DNA from: Punctularia strigosozonata HHB-11173 SS5
Taxonomy: Eukaryota > Basidiomycota > Agaricomycetes > Corticiales > Punctulariaceae
DNA: 29,307 nt
NCBI RefSeq assembly: GCF_000264995.1
Contig: NW_006767455.1
Coordinates: 232,380 to 261,686 of the forward strand
Direction: 5' to 3'
A program made the translations under genes and the position numbers. Of this stretch, positions 11,061 to 23,151 are shown in pieces. The notes under the pieces were generated by a model. The model was given only the letters and a program-made list of their open reading frames with translations, did no database searches and was not told the origin of the DNA. Within the stretch, counting starts at the first letter, position 1, and the number at the start of each line of letters is the position of its first letter.

Positions 11061-13725
11061 CGATGTACCGACGGAACCGAAATCTAACAGGTCTCCTGCA
11101 GCAATCTACAGCCGCGCCGGCACCTCGTCAACATAAAATGCCCTCTGTCGCTACCGCGCGACCGCTCGGTGATACATATTACCTGTGAGGATCGGGGTAT
11201 CAACGCAAACCGCGTTCCCTGTGTATCCGGCTTATGCTGTTGCTTAGGACCTCTGGATAACGCCTTTGCGGTGAAGTCTCTTAGCCACTTGTACCTAGAC
11301 AGACCGCGGCATCAGGCGGATGCGTCGGAATCCTTGCTCGCGATTTCATACATGTTATGGCCAGGGGGGCGTCCGTGATCATTGGGTTATGCGCAGGCCT
11401 GCACCGCTTCTTGCAGCTGTCCCCGCGAGCCCGTCGCTGCACGCATCAACCGTCAAGAAAGTGGGGTGGCGGCTAGGCTGCGAAGAAGACACGACGGGCG
11501 GTCGGAACCGCGAGGAGAGGAACCCCTTCGGTGTGTTCATGGATATCTCCTTCTCCGTGTTTGAACTCAAGAGGGGGCTGTAGATAGATCACGCCTCCGG
11601 TATCGGAGCTAGTGCAGGTGCTTATACGCCGTATGGATTGACTCGAACATAGCGAGGAGGATTGACTGAATCGACCTGAGCCCTGCGTTGCTATCTCAGG
11701 AGATCAATGGCCCGATGCAACGGCAAGTGTCCCGGAGGACGTCATACGGCCAAGGCGATCGTGAGTACGGGTAGTCGAGCACGACGATGACCTCTCAAAT
11801 GCCTTCAGGCTTGCTCTCCACCTGTTCGCTTCACCCAGAAACCAAACTGTTTTTGGCTCAACCCATTTCCCGAGCAACCGCTTGAGCGCCGAAGACCTTC
11901 CATATCGTCGTGCCAGTCCGAGGTTTCGGGCTCTCCAGATATTCACTAGCATGTACTCCTACCTCCCTGAAACTGTGCGGCTTCTTCGACACACCCGTAC
12001 GCGCACCGTATGCTCGTGGGCTTCAATGCTGCGTAGGGGTCACGTCGCTGGCTCATCTGAAGTTTGTCCCTGGACGGATACGTTGGAGTGAAAACACCAC
12101 GGTTTTGCCTTCAAGTAGAAGTACCTAAGTGCTGATGATCCGCCGGCCTCACGCATTCAGCCAACTGAAGGACTCGATGTCACCAACGCTGTATGCATAC
12201 GCGAGGGACAGTAATTTTCTATTCGATATCATTCGATATCATACAATGCTCCGTGGTGCAGTCGAGCGGATTCGTGAAAGTGTACAGTTGGTCCAACTCG
12301 ACGAATACGAGTTCAGGGGGGACTGCGATAGTTCGGCGGAGTGGAATGCACGTCGACGCCGCGGATCCGGGCCTGGAAGCTTGGACACCTCCCGAAAACT
12401 TTGCGTTTGCACGCCAAGGGGTCAAATCCTGCCGGAAGGGCAGTGCTGGTCATGCCTGAATCGTCGAAAAGGCCAGTTCAGCGCACGACGACGATCCCGC
12501 CGGTAAGAAATCAACCCACCTCAAGGGCGACAACGCTGTTCGCATATGCACCGAGCACGGCGCTGGATGAGATCGTATCGCCGAAGATCCATGTGCGCGA
12601 AGCCTTTGATTGTCGGGGTCAGTGTATGCGCGCGCCCAATATTGCGGTGCAGGCGATTGCCGAAGGGCTGGATGACAGGTCTACGAGCTGGTCGAGTATC
12701 CATCGGAATCTCTGTGAAGGCTGTCATGGTCTCCTGACGGACGCTGTTCTGCGTATCTTGTAATCATGTACGCCGGCCATAGACCCGATGTGCGGCATGT
12801 AGGACGCGAGCCTCCCGCGTCGAAGCACTTCGATGAAGGTTTGACGCTCGTCATCGAGCTCGGATCGCCTATATGCATCGGAACAGTGAGCACTCGCATT
12901 TGCCTCTTTCTTGGCGTGCCGAAGCGTCGTACCTTGCGAGATGCTGCGTAAATCGGCTCCGGTGGTCATGTCCGGACGCTCTCCGGTGGACGATCCAAGA
13001 GCTGAGACAAGCCGAGTTCCTATGAAAACGCTAAGCTTATGAGCTTGGTGGTCGAAAAGGGTGATAAGACGAGGATGGTAGACGGACCTGTGACGACCTG
13101 CGGCGACTTTCTGCGCAGTCAAGTTAACATATGGTGTGACCAGGGGGCTCCCTGTGCATGAACGGGCCCATTACTCGTTGGATCTTGGGTACGCCTGCCG
13201 CGGGTGTCGTGTCCGAGTCCATAGGGAAGTGCGACAGAGAAGAGCGATTGTTTCGGAAAAGGTTCCAGCCTCTCGTCGCGGGCGAATAGACCTAGACGCT
13301 AGGGTCTCCAGAATAGACACAAGTCTGCGTCGCGCCGTATACCAAGGAGGCCTGAAACGATCAAGAGGCCAACATCCTCCGGAGTGGCGCGTCTGTGATG
13401 CATCAATTCAGCTCGGATCGCACAGAGAGAGGAAGACAGAATCTAAGGAGGTCAGCCCGAGCAGGCGCTCGGTACGATCACTTGCCGAGGTTTCGGGGAC
13501 TCCAACGCTCCCCCCAGCCGATCTCGTACCACCAACCTCTCGGGCAGCCATGAAGCGTAGGACGATGTAGTACTCACTAGGATATCCGTGTTGACGAACA
13601 GCCCCAATGAAGGTGTCATATATCGTCGGCGAACGAACACTGCGCTTGCGGCTCCATACGGGATGCTTGCCCAGGGATGTCGGTAGGTCGCGTGGGAGGA
13701 TTTGATACTTGCCAATGCCAGTAGC
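11061..13725. other. Unique spacer between copies A and B, no intact gene recognised
   Basis: This stretch is absent from the B/C junction, where copy B runs straight into copy C. Open frames on both strands reach about 140 codons (for example 12129-12506 plus, 12341-12763 plus and 12724-13122 minus). They overlap in conflicting frames and show no domain. A possible integrase-core scrap lies at its right end (13578-13645). It could be an old insertion or the original sequence between the first two genes. Confidence 0.45.
13578..13645 (-). pseudogene. Possible integrase-core fragment (weak)
   Basis: The minus strand reads RSPTIYDTFIGAVRQHGYPS. This resembles the helix before the second acidic residue in integrase-core (rve-like) proteins that are common in agaricomycete genomes. 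A plausible GTGAGT donor follows directly at 13577. I could not find a convincing next exon with the expected acidic residues, and the upstream sequence does not align in memory. It is short and could be a chance match. Confidence 0.25.
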
Positions 13726-15703
13726 CAGAAGAGAGAGCTGAGATGACAGAACCGGTCTGGCCCAAGCTTGAACGGGACGCTTCGAGCGCGGAAGCATAGT
13801 GTGAAGTCACAGCCGGGGTCGAAGTCAAAGTCGGCGAGAGGTTCACGACTCACGAGGAAGCGATCCCGGCGATCCCGACGTCATCGACATTTTCGCGTTC
13901 TCGCAGCTTCGCTCTCGTACTCTATGGCCACCCCCACATGTCTCCCACCGCGCGGAACGTTTCAACGCGGACTCTGTATTCGCATCACTGCCGATTCCCG
14001 GTGAGGCGCAGGTGACTTGTCCGCCCCCACGTATGCCCAAGTCCTTTGCCGCTGCGTCCAAGTCCTCCGCCCGCGTTGGGCCCTTCCGACTCCTCGCAAC
14101 CCATGTATCTGCCTCGCTGGACGTCATGCATCAAACCCCGTCAAGCCTCCGATGGCGACATATCGCCTTCGCTGTCTACGAGCCCATTTGTTGACGTTCC
14201 AGCTGCACGCAAGTTCTATCAGGACGCGTTCACCACGGGAGATACTCGTCTGGGAGATCCAACGCATGTGCGCGCCTCCGATGTATGCGTTGTCTTCCGA
14301 TCTCATCCACAGTTGCGGTGAATGAGTCGAGTAGCAGCTCAAGAAGTGTTTCCGGCATCTGCTAGCCCTCCTAATTCGAAGTCGTCCCGTTGGCGAACGC
14401 TGCATAGCAACCTATGAGTGCGTCGTCGGTTTTCGTTCGCGCATGCGTGCCCGAGGTGCGTCGCGATACATCTTCGACGCTTCGAGCGCAGTCTCACATG
14501 CGCCCAGTGCCACGATTCCCCGCATTTTATGAACGACGACGGGATCTCAAACCCGAGATGCAGAGGAGGTAACGTATGGCCGGTTACACTCATGATACCT
14601 CCGCGTACCCAACACTGGTAAGGTCTCGCCGCATGTCCGGTATCCGTGCGGATGCTTATGCGTAGCATGTAGCCGCCCATTCGGAAAGCCATGCTTTACA
14701 CGCTCAACGTATACGTGTCGGAAAACGCCCTCGTCATGTCCACGGGCATGGGAAAACGAATTGAACAAGGCCGTCACCATGTGCATGTGCTAGTCAACAT
14801 CGAGTCAACGGCAATGCGGCACCGTCGGTCCTCCGAGGCTCTGGCGTGCAACGCTGTGCGTCTGACTTTGCTCCCCTGCGCGGACTATCGCGCAATGGTA
14901 CCTACTTGGCGGCAGCGCATCCCCAACCTGTGCACGAAGTGCGCCCTCGCGACCACCTTCCGGGTGTTGAACGTGCGAGATGGAGTAGAACGGCGAGGTA
15001 GCTGGGAGGAGGACGGATGGACGATGAACGTCGGAGATGCGCACGTCGAAGACGTTTTGAAATACCAAGATCATCGCGATGGGAGCACTCTGATCGCAAG
15101 ATGGGGGTGGGACCGAAGACGACATGCATGAGGTGAGCTTACATTGTCGCCATGCGCTAGTGTTCACCATTGCTCCGATCGCGCTTCAACTCGTTGGGCG
15201 TACCTTTGCTCGATGGATATGAGAAACACGGCTGTGTGGGGACGTAGAAATCGTTCTTTCCTCGGCACCCCGGTTAACCGCCAGTCATAATTGTACTTCC
15301 CCCATCATGACCAATTCAAAGATTAATACATTCTCGACTCTGGGGCGACCGCTACTTGCACAATGTGTGATACATAATGTTATCGCTTCAACGAACGCGT
15401 ATCGGTAAACCAAGGGAAATACAAACGGCATACGCTACATGTCGAGTCCATGGACAACTTGGAAGATACACGCAAGAGACGAGATGCGTTAAAGGCCTTC
15501 GCGGCGCCACCCAAACTTCGAGGAATGTCCAAGGTAGTATGGTGACTGGGCAGATGTTGGATCGTGGATCACAGCTTCATGCGCATACATCTAGTCCATG
15601 ATTCGATGCTGTCCGTTGCCATTGGCCCGTCAGTTAGGTCCGTGCAGAGCCAGCGCGGAATACGCACCTAGCGAACAATCCCATCCAGACACGTCAGACC
15701 AGC
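13726..15703. other. Left spacer of copy B, no recognised gene
   Basis: This is the counterpart of 4084-6354. It holds the empty MITE site near 14240 and the triplicated spacer block at 14320-15180. The longest frame (14691-15131 plus) overlaps the phase-conserved frame of copy A but has no domain and is not kept in C. The part next to 15704 should be the 3' UTR of the copy B gene. Confidence 0.5.
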
Positions 15704-18700
15704 CTAAACGATCTCCGCGTCCCATATTTTTACCATGTAGTCACCGCCGCCCGAGGCGACGCGCTTGCCATCGGGCGAGAACGCGATGGAGCGTACCCAC
15801 TTGTCATCGTGAGCTTCCCAAGGCCCGGCCACGGTCTGTCCTGTCTGCGCGTCCCATATCCGCATCGTGCCGTCCCAGGAGCCGGAGACGACGTACTTGC
15901 CATCCGGCGAGAATGCCATGGATGTGACGCCTTTTTCGTGCCCTTGCAGTGGTCCTAACACCGTCTGTCTTGTCTGGGTGTCCCAGATCCGAATGGTGTT
16001 GTCGTCGGAACCCGAGACGATGCGCGCGCCATCGGGGGAATATGCGACTGACAAAACCCAGTGGTCGTGGCCTCGCAGCGGATCCCCGACTGATTTCCCT
16101 GTCCCGGCGTCCCAGAGTCGGATCGTGCTGTCCATGGATCCTGAGGCGATGTGCTTCCCATCCGGTGAAAAAGCGACGCTCTTGACCAAGCCAGAGTGAC
16201 CCCGTAAAGGCTCGCCGATGGCCTGTCCGGTCTGCGCATCCCAGAGTCGGAGCGTGTAGTCGGCTGAACCCGAGACGATGCGGTTGCCGTCGGGTGAGAA
16301 TGCGACACAGTAAACCCAGAACGTATGCCCTTCGAGCGGCTGCCCGGTCTGCTGCCCTGTCCGCACGTCCCACAGTCGCACGGTCTCGTCATTTGAGGCC
16401 GAGGCAAGGCGCTTTCCATCGGGGGAAAACGACAGCGAAGTGACGATGCGCGTGTGGCCCCGTAAAGGCTCGCGGATTTCCTTTCCGGTGTCCGCGTTCC
16501 AAATTCGGATCGTGCTGTCCCAGGAGCCCGACGCGATTTGCGAGCCATCTGGTGAGAACGCGACGGACGTCACATCAAACCTGTGTCCTTCCATAGCAAT
16601 GACCTGTCCTGCAAGCCCGTGAGGATGCTATGCTATCCACGGAGTGGCGAAACTCTCTTACTGTCACGGAATAGGTTCAGAAGTTGATTTGCAGCGGAAA
16701 CTTTCTCGGGGGTATCTCGTGCAATCATGTCTACTATACGCCGTAGCTTTGCTACTGCGCGCGTCTGAGCATGGGGCACCAAGCGAAACGCTGTCATTGC
16801 CATCGCAACGCTTGTGAGCAGGTTTGATCGCGTGTCTCCATCTTCGCGTCCGGATTCTCGTTCAAGCGCGTCGAGCAATACCGTGCAGGAGTTTGGGTAG
16901 TCGATGATGAGCTGTCGTCCACGATCTGACCACGTCCCGTTCGTTCATCATCGCTTTTGTACTAGAAAAAGCGAACACTTGCCTGACGAAGGCAGGTCCG
17001 CCAGCCGCTCTATTTGTCTCTCGGTAAGAGTGAGCTTCTTGTTGAGATCGCCGATGATTGCGCGGGCGGAAACGTAGGAATCTTCTTCCATCTTCACTTC
17101 ATATTTCAACTCAACGGAATCCCAAGATGCGGAGCAGGTAGGCGGGAGCCGAGCGCGAGGTATGTAGCGCTCTCTGACATCGGGGACGGGCTCGTGGATG
17201 AGCTCGAAGACAGACTCATGAATGAGTTGACCCTCCATCACTTTCCGAGGTGCCGCGCGATGAGGCGGCCTGCGTGACATGAGCAGAAGTTCACGACACC
17301 GTAAGCCAAAGGGCGAACTTACCATCTCTTTGTGCTCTCCGCGTCTTTGTACGATAGCCGCTTGATCGGCAGGGAAGCGAGGAACCACCAGAACCAGTTC
17401 ATAGACTTGGTTAGTTCTGATGCGTGCCACTTGCCCCTGTCGGCTTTCATCCGGAGTCCCCAGAGGTCGGCTTCGTACGTCATCCAGCGAAGCGCTGGTC
17501 CGAAACGGTCGCTTTCAAGGTTCGGTAGGTTCCCTCCCCCGCTGCGACATTTTCTGTTAGCGTCCATCGGAAGATTCCGTTCATACTATGTATTTTGCTT
17601 ACATATCTGAGTGCGAGCCTGCGAACCATACCTCTTTGACGTTGCCCTTGCTTTCCTTCGGCCCAGCTCCTCCGTTAGCGTACTCGGGCAGAAACTTGAC
17701 CCGCAGTTCGTCGAGTGCCAGCGCATGTCTGAACGCACAGACGTGCGACATCCCGGTGGTTGTTTCGGGTAGCGTAGGACCTCTAGCAATGCCGACGGAC
17801 GATACAGTATCCCTAGGAATGCCGCACTTAGCAAGCGTCGCCGCGCGCACGGAAGGCGTGACCTACCATGCACCGACAAAGTGAACCTTCACGTTTTCGC
17901 GCGACAACGTCGACTTGAAGTGTTTGCACAGGTCTTCGGGAGAAGGAGCCTCTGGCTCCCGTTCTTTCGGGGATTTCTTCCGTGGGCCGTGATCCTTGGC
18001 ATCGGACTGCGCAGGCTTGCCAGCACTCGGACCACCGAGCGCCGGACGCCCCTTCTCGTCAGCAGAGCCTTCCAGTGGGCGGGCATCCGCCTTCGCGGCG
18101 GAGGCGAAGAACCCTTGTCGCTTCATCTTTCTCAGTAGTCTTCGCCATCTGTTGTTCTGTTCGACGTCTTCTTGCGTAGGGTTGCCAGCGTCCTCGAACC
18201 GTCTCTTCTGGTGGGCGGTGGCAGACTCATACAACTCGTATGCGCTGAATGCAATCAGCCTTCGTCATACTTCCATGAACAGTGGTGCACGCACAAACGT
18301 ATCTGCCTATTGTTTCCTTTCTTGAGGAGCCCAACCTTCCAAGAAAACGTCAGTCGCCGGTCAAGAAGATACTGAGAGTATGACCGCACCTTTTGTATCA
18401 TACCTGCGAGAACACGAGCTTGATAGGCTCCGCGAGAGAACCCTATGGAGAGGTGAGAGACAAAGCGGAAGATACCGGAGTGAGAACATACCAAATAGGA
18501 ATATGCGGTCGCCTGCCCGATAGTTTTCTGACAACCATTCGTAGGCCTTGAGGACTATCTCCTTGAAGTTCCTGTACGACGTCGATACGATCAGATGAAA
18601 CCGTCGAAGGGTATGCATGGATCCTCTGACCATGCAATCGCCATGTCGATGGTGTGATCGATGACTTGTGCGACGTAACGCAGAGAGAATCGCTCCTTGA

Positions 18701-19074
18701 CGTACGTGCCGATCCCGCTGTCGTAGTATGCGAGTTGTTCATTGGAGTCGACGAGGCGGCTGTACAGTTCCACCACGTTCGTGTTCTACGAGAGTAATAA
18801 GCCATCACCAAGAAGTTGACAGCTGAGACAACGCCCTAACCTTCAGGCCAAACTGGTTCGCAGTTCCGTCGATGCATACGACGAGGTTCCGGCCCTGTTT
18901 CAGGCAGCCGCACGAAAGCTTTTCGTCACTCTCTGGCACAGCAAGCACCGGCGATGGGCCCCGTGTCTCTTCGGCAACTGGACTCGCACCGCTCACCGCA
19001 GTTTGTGGGACAGCGGGTGGTGGTGGGTGATCGCTGCTCGAGTCCGACGACTCACGGGTAGACTGGTCCGACAT
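15704..19074 (-). CDS. DUF2235 hydrolase - helical linker - WD40 protein (copy B)
   Basis: Eleven exons close into 941 codons: 19074-18841, 18785-18631, 18571-18492, 18442-18390, 18335-18295, 18244-17867, 17812-17603, 17541-17323, 17269-16983, 16925-16662 and 16608-15704. All intron positions and phases match copy A, which independently supports both models. The DUF2235 domain keeps CIDGT, GFSRG (about 157-161) and HSDIGGG (about 381-387). A linker (about 525-640) precedes seven WD40 repeats (648-941). Relative to A it has a shorter N-terminus (17 fewer codons), a charged insert 15 codons longer, and a 9-codon duplication giving LIHE twice (exon 9). The intron starting at 17322 has a standard GT donor where A has GC; the intron starting at 16982 has GC in both. 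No frame damage is seen, so the gene is probably functional. Its role in recognition is inferred from the architecture. Confidence 0.9.
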
Positions 19075-19141
19075 CGAGGACGGGTGATGCAGAAGGAGGA
19101 GAGGGGTTTGAGAGGAACGAGGTGAGGAGGGGTAATATAAC
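19075..19141 (-). promoter_or_regulatory. Probable core promoter/5' UTR of the copy B gene
   Basis: The TATA-like GTTATATTAC (19141-19132) and the following CT-rich run to the ATG at 19074 match copy A almost base for base. Conservation of this short block in both copies supports a promoter role. No transcript evidence is available. Confidence 0.5.
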
Positions 19142-20571
19142 GCTTACCGCGCCCTGCAGGCAATGTAGCTAAACCCGTGAGGTTGTTCTCGGCATGGATT
19201 CTTCTCCGGTGCGTGCGAGTCGCGTGTTGAGCGGATATGAGCGCTAGCATGTCGATCGTGCGTATCTGCGAGCCGTTCGGGCACCGTTCGTGCCCCAACA
19301 TCGTACACATCGGCGTTGATGTGGAGTTGAAGAAGACCCCACGAAACCTTTGAGCTATGTATCTAAAGTTAGAGTTTCGATACGAACTTCGAATGTGCAC
19401 GGACGCAAGGGCAGTCGACCAAGTCACAGGAGGCGCAAGAGATGGACGTCGACTGAGTTCGTGGCATGGGTGTTTCCAATGACATCGGCGCTTCCCCCTT
19501 CCTCTCTGAGCCTGTCCGTCCGCGGTCGCACATGCATCTCCACCCAACGCAGACTCTGGATAGATGTCCGCCCTCACGTGTACGTGCCCTTGCCCAAGAC
19601 CTTGACCTTTCCGTCCGCGTTAGGCTTCTTCATTCCCTCGCCACCCATGCATTGGACTTGCTCGATGTATTCTCGAAGGCTGCTTAATCGCGGGCGCTAA
19701 TCCTTCCCCTCGCTAGCGGGACGTACACCAGGTTTTGGACCAGCTGCACGCAAGTGCTATCAGGCTGACGCTAGGAGGGCTCGCGCGTCTGCGCATTCTC
19801 CGTATGTGCCAGCCCTCTATGCCCCCCGAACCCCGTGCCTTGCCCTCGAGTATTCTCCAGGTATGTGCAGATGTCGAGATGCGAAGCACGCTGTTGAGTG
19901 TAGGCTGCGGCATGGGTGTCCGTATACGTACTATGCGGGACGCGACGTTGAAAGGAAGCTGTCATCCACTCGTCGATAGTGTCGCGATCTTGGCTCGAGA
20001 CTTCGACGGTCAAACTATTTCGAGTCGTAGAACGAGTCATAAGCGCAGGATGCGGGCACGCGGTTCATGCGTGGGTGGAACACATGATGACTTTGGAAGG
20101 GCCAAATGGAGTCGTTTAGATACGAGCAGGTCGGGATTGAATGTCGAGCGCCCGCGTTGACTTCTGGGTGCGCTGATCCACGCGTACGAGGCCAGGGAGG
20201 AGGACGGATGCATCGCGGAGTAACAGACACCGAAACCAAAGGGCTATTGAGTAACGAACCAAATAGCGTCCGACGAGCGAGGTCGTGTGGCGCAGTGGCA
20301 GTTGGAGAAAAAATGCATTGATAACGAGCACGAGCGCTTGAGCAAGAGTTGTACACTTCGGCAGATGCCTCGCGGCCCAATTTCCGCACTCCTCTATCGT
20401 CGCGTCGGTACTTCCACTAGCTAAGTACCCCCCAACCTGGATCGTGTCACTACTGTCGAGTCCCTGTGGGGGATCGAGCGACTTGTCCGCACACCGCGTC
20501 CACGGTCCTCGCCGCAGCGCCGCTCAAGTCAGTTCTTCAGCTCCTCGCAATGCATGCGTCGGTCCCGTTCC
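19142..20571. other. Upstream flank of the copy B gene, no recognised gene
   Basis: Collinear with 9771-11060 apart from an extra block at about 19735-19880. That block resembles the spacer at 14196-14290 (shared CAGCTGCACGCAAGT and CTATCAGG). No domain was found in any frame. The right end is the B/C tandem junction. Confidence 0.5.
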
Positions 20572-22237
20572 ACGCGACCTGTCCGCGCTCATGTATGCGC
20601 GCCCGCTGAAGTCTTTGCCGCTCAAGACCATCTGAGTACTCCGCCAGCATTGAGCCTTTAAGTTTCCCGCTCTTCGCAACCCCTGCCTCGGCCTCGCTCG
20701 ACGTCATTGCGTCAGTTCCTATCGAGTCTCCGACGGCGATGCATCGCTTTCGCTGTCTACAAGCCCACCTGTTGACAATCCGGCCGCACGCAAGTTCTCC
20801 GAGGCCGAACGAACCACGGGAGATTCTCTTCCGGGCCATTCCATGAATGTCCGCAGTCCCGATATCTGCATCGTGTTGCCCGTATTCTGACATCCTCCAC
20901 AGTTGCGGTGAATGAGTCGAGCGGCAGCTTGAAGATCGTGGCCGGCATCTGCCTCCACCTCTAGTTTAGTTTGAAGTCTTCCCTTCGTACGAACGCTGCC
21001 CGATGCCTTATGTGTGTGTCGTCGCCTTCCGTTCATGCATGCGTGCTCGGGGTGAGTTGACGAAGCATCTCCGACGCTTCGAGCGCCGTCTCACATATGT
21101 GCTAGCGCCCCGATGCCCAGAAATGCACGACGACGACCACATCACAAACCCGGGATGGTCAGGAGGCTACGTACGGCTGGCGACATTCATGATACCTCCA
21201 CCTACTCAGCGATAGTGAGTTCTCCCTATATGTCCGGTATGTCTGCGTAGCTAGCGTGTAGCTCCCCCGCCGAGCGTAAGCCATGCTCCACAGAGTGACC
21301 ATGTTCAACATGACAAGCCCCGTCGGGTTCGCGGGCATCAGAAACTAGTCGAACAGTGCCGTCGCCACGCGCATATGCCAGTCGGCATCGAATCCACGGC
21401 GATGCGGCATCTTCAATCTTCGGAGATTCGGACGTGCAACGCTGTGCGTTGGTCTTTGCTCCCCTGTGCGGATGCTGCACCGCAGGTCATCCCCGATCTG
21501 CGCCGTCGCGAGCACCGTCCGGATGTCGAACGTGCCAGATCTAATAGAACGGCGAGTGGCTGGGAGGACGGACCATGAATATCGGTGATGCGCACGTCGT
21601 TACGAACCACCAGAATCCGCGCGGGAGCACTCCGATTGCAAGACAGCGGCGCGATTCAGAATGACATGCATGAGGTAAAGGCCACAACCTCGCCATGCGC
21701 TGGCGCATGCAGATGCTGCACTTAAGGTCCGCACTTCACCCCGATGGGCGTACCTTCGCTCGATGGATATGAGAAAACAAGGGTGTGCAGGGCCCCGGCG
21801 CCCCGATTAACCGCCAGTCATCATTGTACTTCTCCATCATGAGCAATCCAACGAATGACACACTGTCGATTCTGGGACGACCGCTACTTGCACAACATGT
21901 CATACATCAGAGCACCGCATCAACGAGCGCGCATCGAGAAGCCAAGGGAAATACAAACGACCTACGCTACATGTCGAGTTCATGGAGATCTTGGCGGAAT
22001 AACGACAGTCTCTGACACGTCAACGGCCCCCGCCGCGCCATTCCAACTTCGGGGAATGTCCAAGGTAATATAAGAGCTGTACGGATTTCGTATCGTGGAT
22101 AATGACAACTTCATGCGCATATAACCATGCAACGCTTCGCCGCTGTCCGTTGCCATCGGCTCGTCAGGCAAGTCCGTACGGAGCGAGCGTGGACCACGCA
22201 CCTAGCAGGCAATCTCACCTTGAGCGGCCAGGGCAGC
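20572..22237. other. Left spacer of copy C, no recognised gene
   Basis: Diverged counterpart of 4327-6354 and 14010-15703, with many small indels that break the frames seen in A and B. No domain is visible. The part next to 22238 should be the 3' UTR of the kinase-WD40 gene. Confidence 0.5.
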
Positions 22238-23151
22238 CTAATCGATCTCCGCGTCCCATATTTTCACCATGGTGTCGTCGCCGCCCGAGACGATGCGCAT
22301 GCCATCGGGCGAGAACGCAACGGATAAAACGCCCCAGTAGCCGCCGTGAGCATCCCAAGGCCCGGCCACGGTCCGTCCCGTCTGCGCGTCCCATATCCGT
22401 ATCGTGCTGTCGGAGGAGCCGGAGACGATGTACTTGCCATCCGGCGAGAATGCCACGGAGCGGACCCAATTCTCGGGTCCTCGCAATGGCCCCAGCACCG
22501 TCTCTCTGGTCTGAGCGTCCCAGACCCGGACCGTGTTGTCCTTGGAACCCGAGACGATGCGCATGCCATCGGGCGAGAACGCAACGGACGAAACGAAGCT
22601 ACGGTGGCCTTGCAGCGGGTCTCCGACTGGCTGGCCTGCCTCAGCATCCCAGAGTCGAATCGTGCTGTCGTGGGATCCAGAGGCGATGTGCTTCCCATCC
22701 GGTGAAAATGCGACGGTGTTAACACCGGTAGAGTGACCCCGTAAAGGCTCGCCGATGGCCTGTCCCGTCTGCGCGTCCCAGAGTCGGAGCGTCTCGTTCC
22801 ATGAGCCCGAGACGACGCGGTTGCCGTCGGGTGAGAATGCGACACAGTAAACCCAGTTCGTATGCCCTTCGAGCGGCTGCCCGATCTGTTGCCCTGTCTG
22901 CACGTCCCACAGTCGCACGGTCCTGTCTCCTGAGGCCGAGGCAAGGCGCTTTCCATCGGGGGAAAATGACACCGAGTGGATGCTGAGCATGTGTCCCCGT
23001 AAAGGCTCACGGATTTCTTTTCCGGTGTTCGCGTTCCAAATTCGGATGGTGTTGTCCTCGGAGCCCGACGCAATTTGCGAGCCATCCGGAGAGAATGAGA
23101 CGGAGTTCACATCGCCAGTATGGCCTTGCATTGCGTGCCGCAGCGGTGTCG
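20572..23151. repeat. Segmental tandem copy C (partial, more diverged)
   Basis: Homology with A and B starts inside their left spacer (pairing with about 4327 and 14010). It continues through the spacer and the whole WD40 exon to about 23151. Beyond the intron at 23152-23215 nucleotide similarity is lost, and only protein-level similarity in the linker remains. C is more diverged than A is from B, so the A/B duplication is the younger event. Confidence 0.8.

Larger units (their letters stand above)
13726..20571. repeat. Segmental tandem copy B
   Basis: Collinear with copy A from about 4084 to 11060. It lacks the MITE and carries about 150 extra bases near 19735-19880. Its right end (about 20560-20571) joins copy C directly: sequence matching the end of A runs into sequence matching 4327/14010 (CTTGTCCGCGC-like). 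This is a head-to-tail junction, expected of tandem duplication by unequal exchange. Confidence 0.85.

Noticed and set aside
12193-12763. Possible plus-strand gene in the A/B spacer
   Set aside because: Frames overlap in conflicting phases and show no domain, no consistent set of splice sites and no paralogue to support them.
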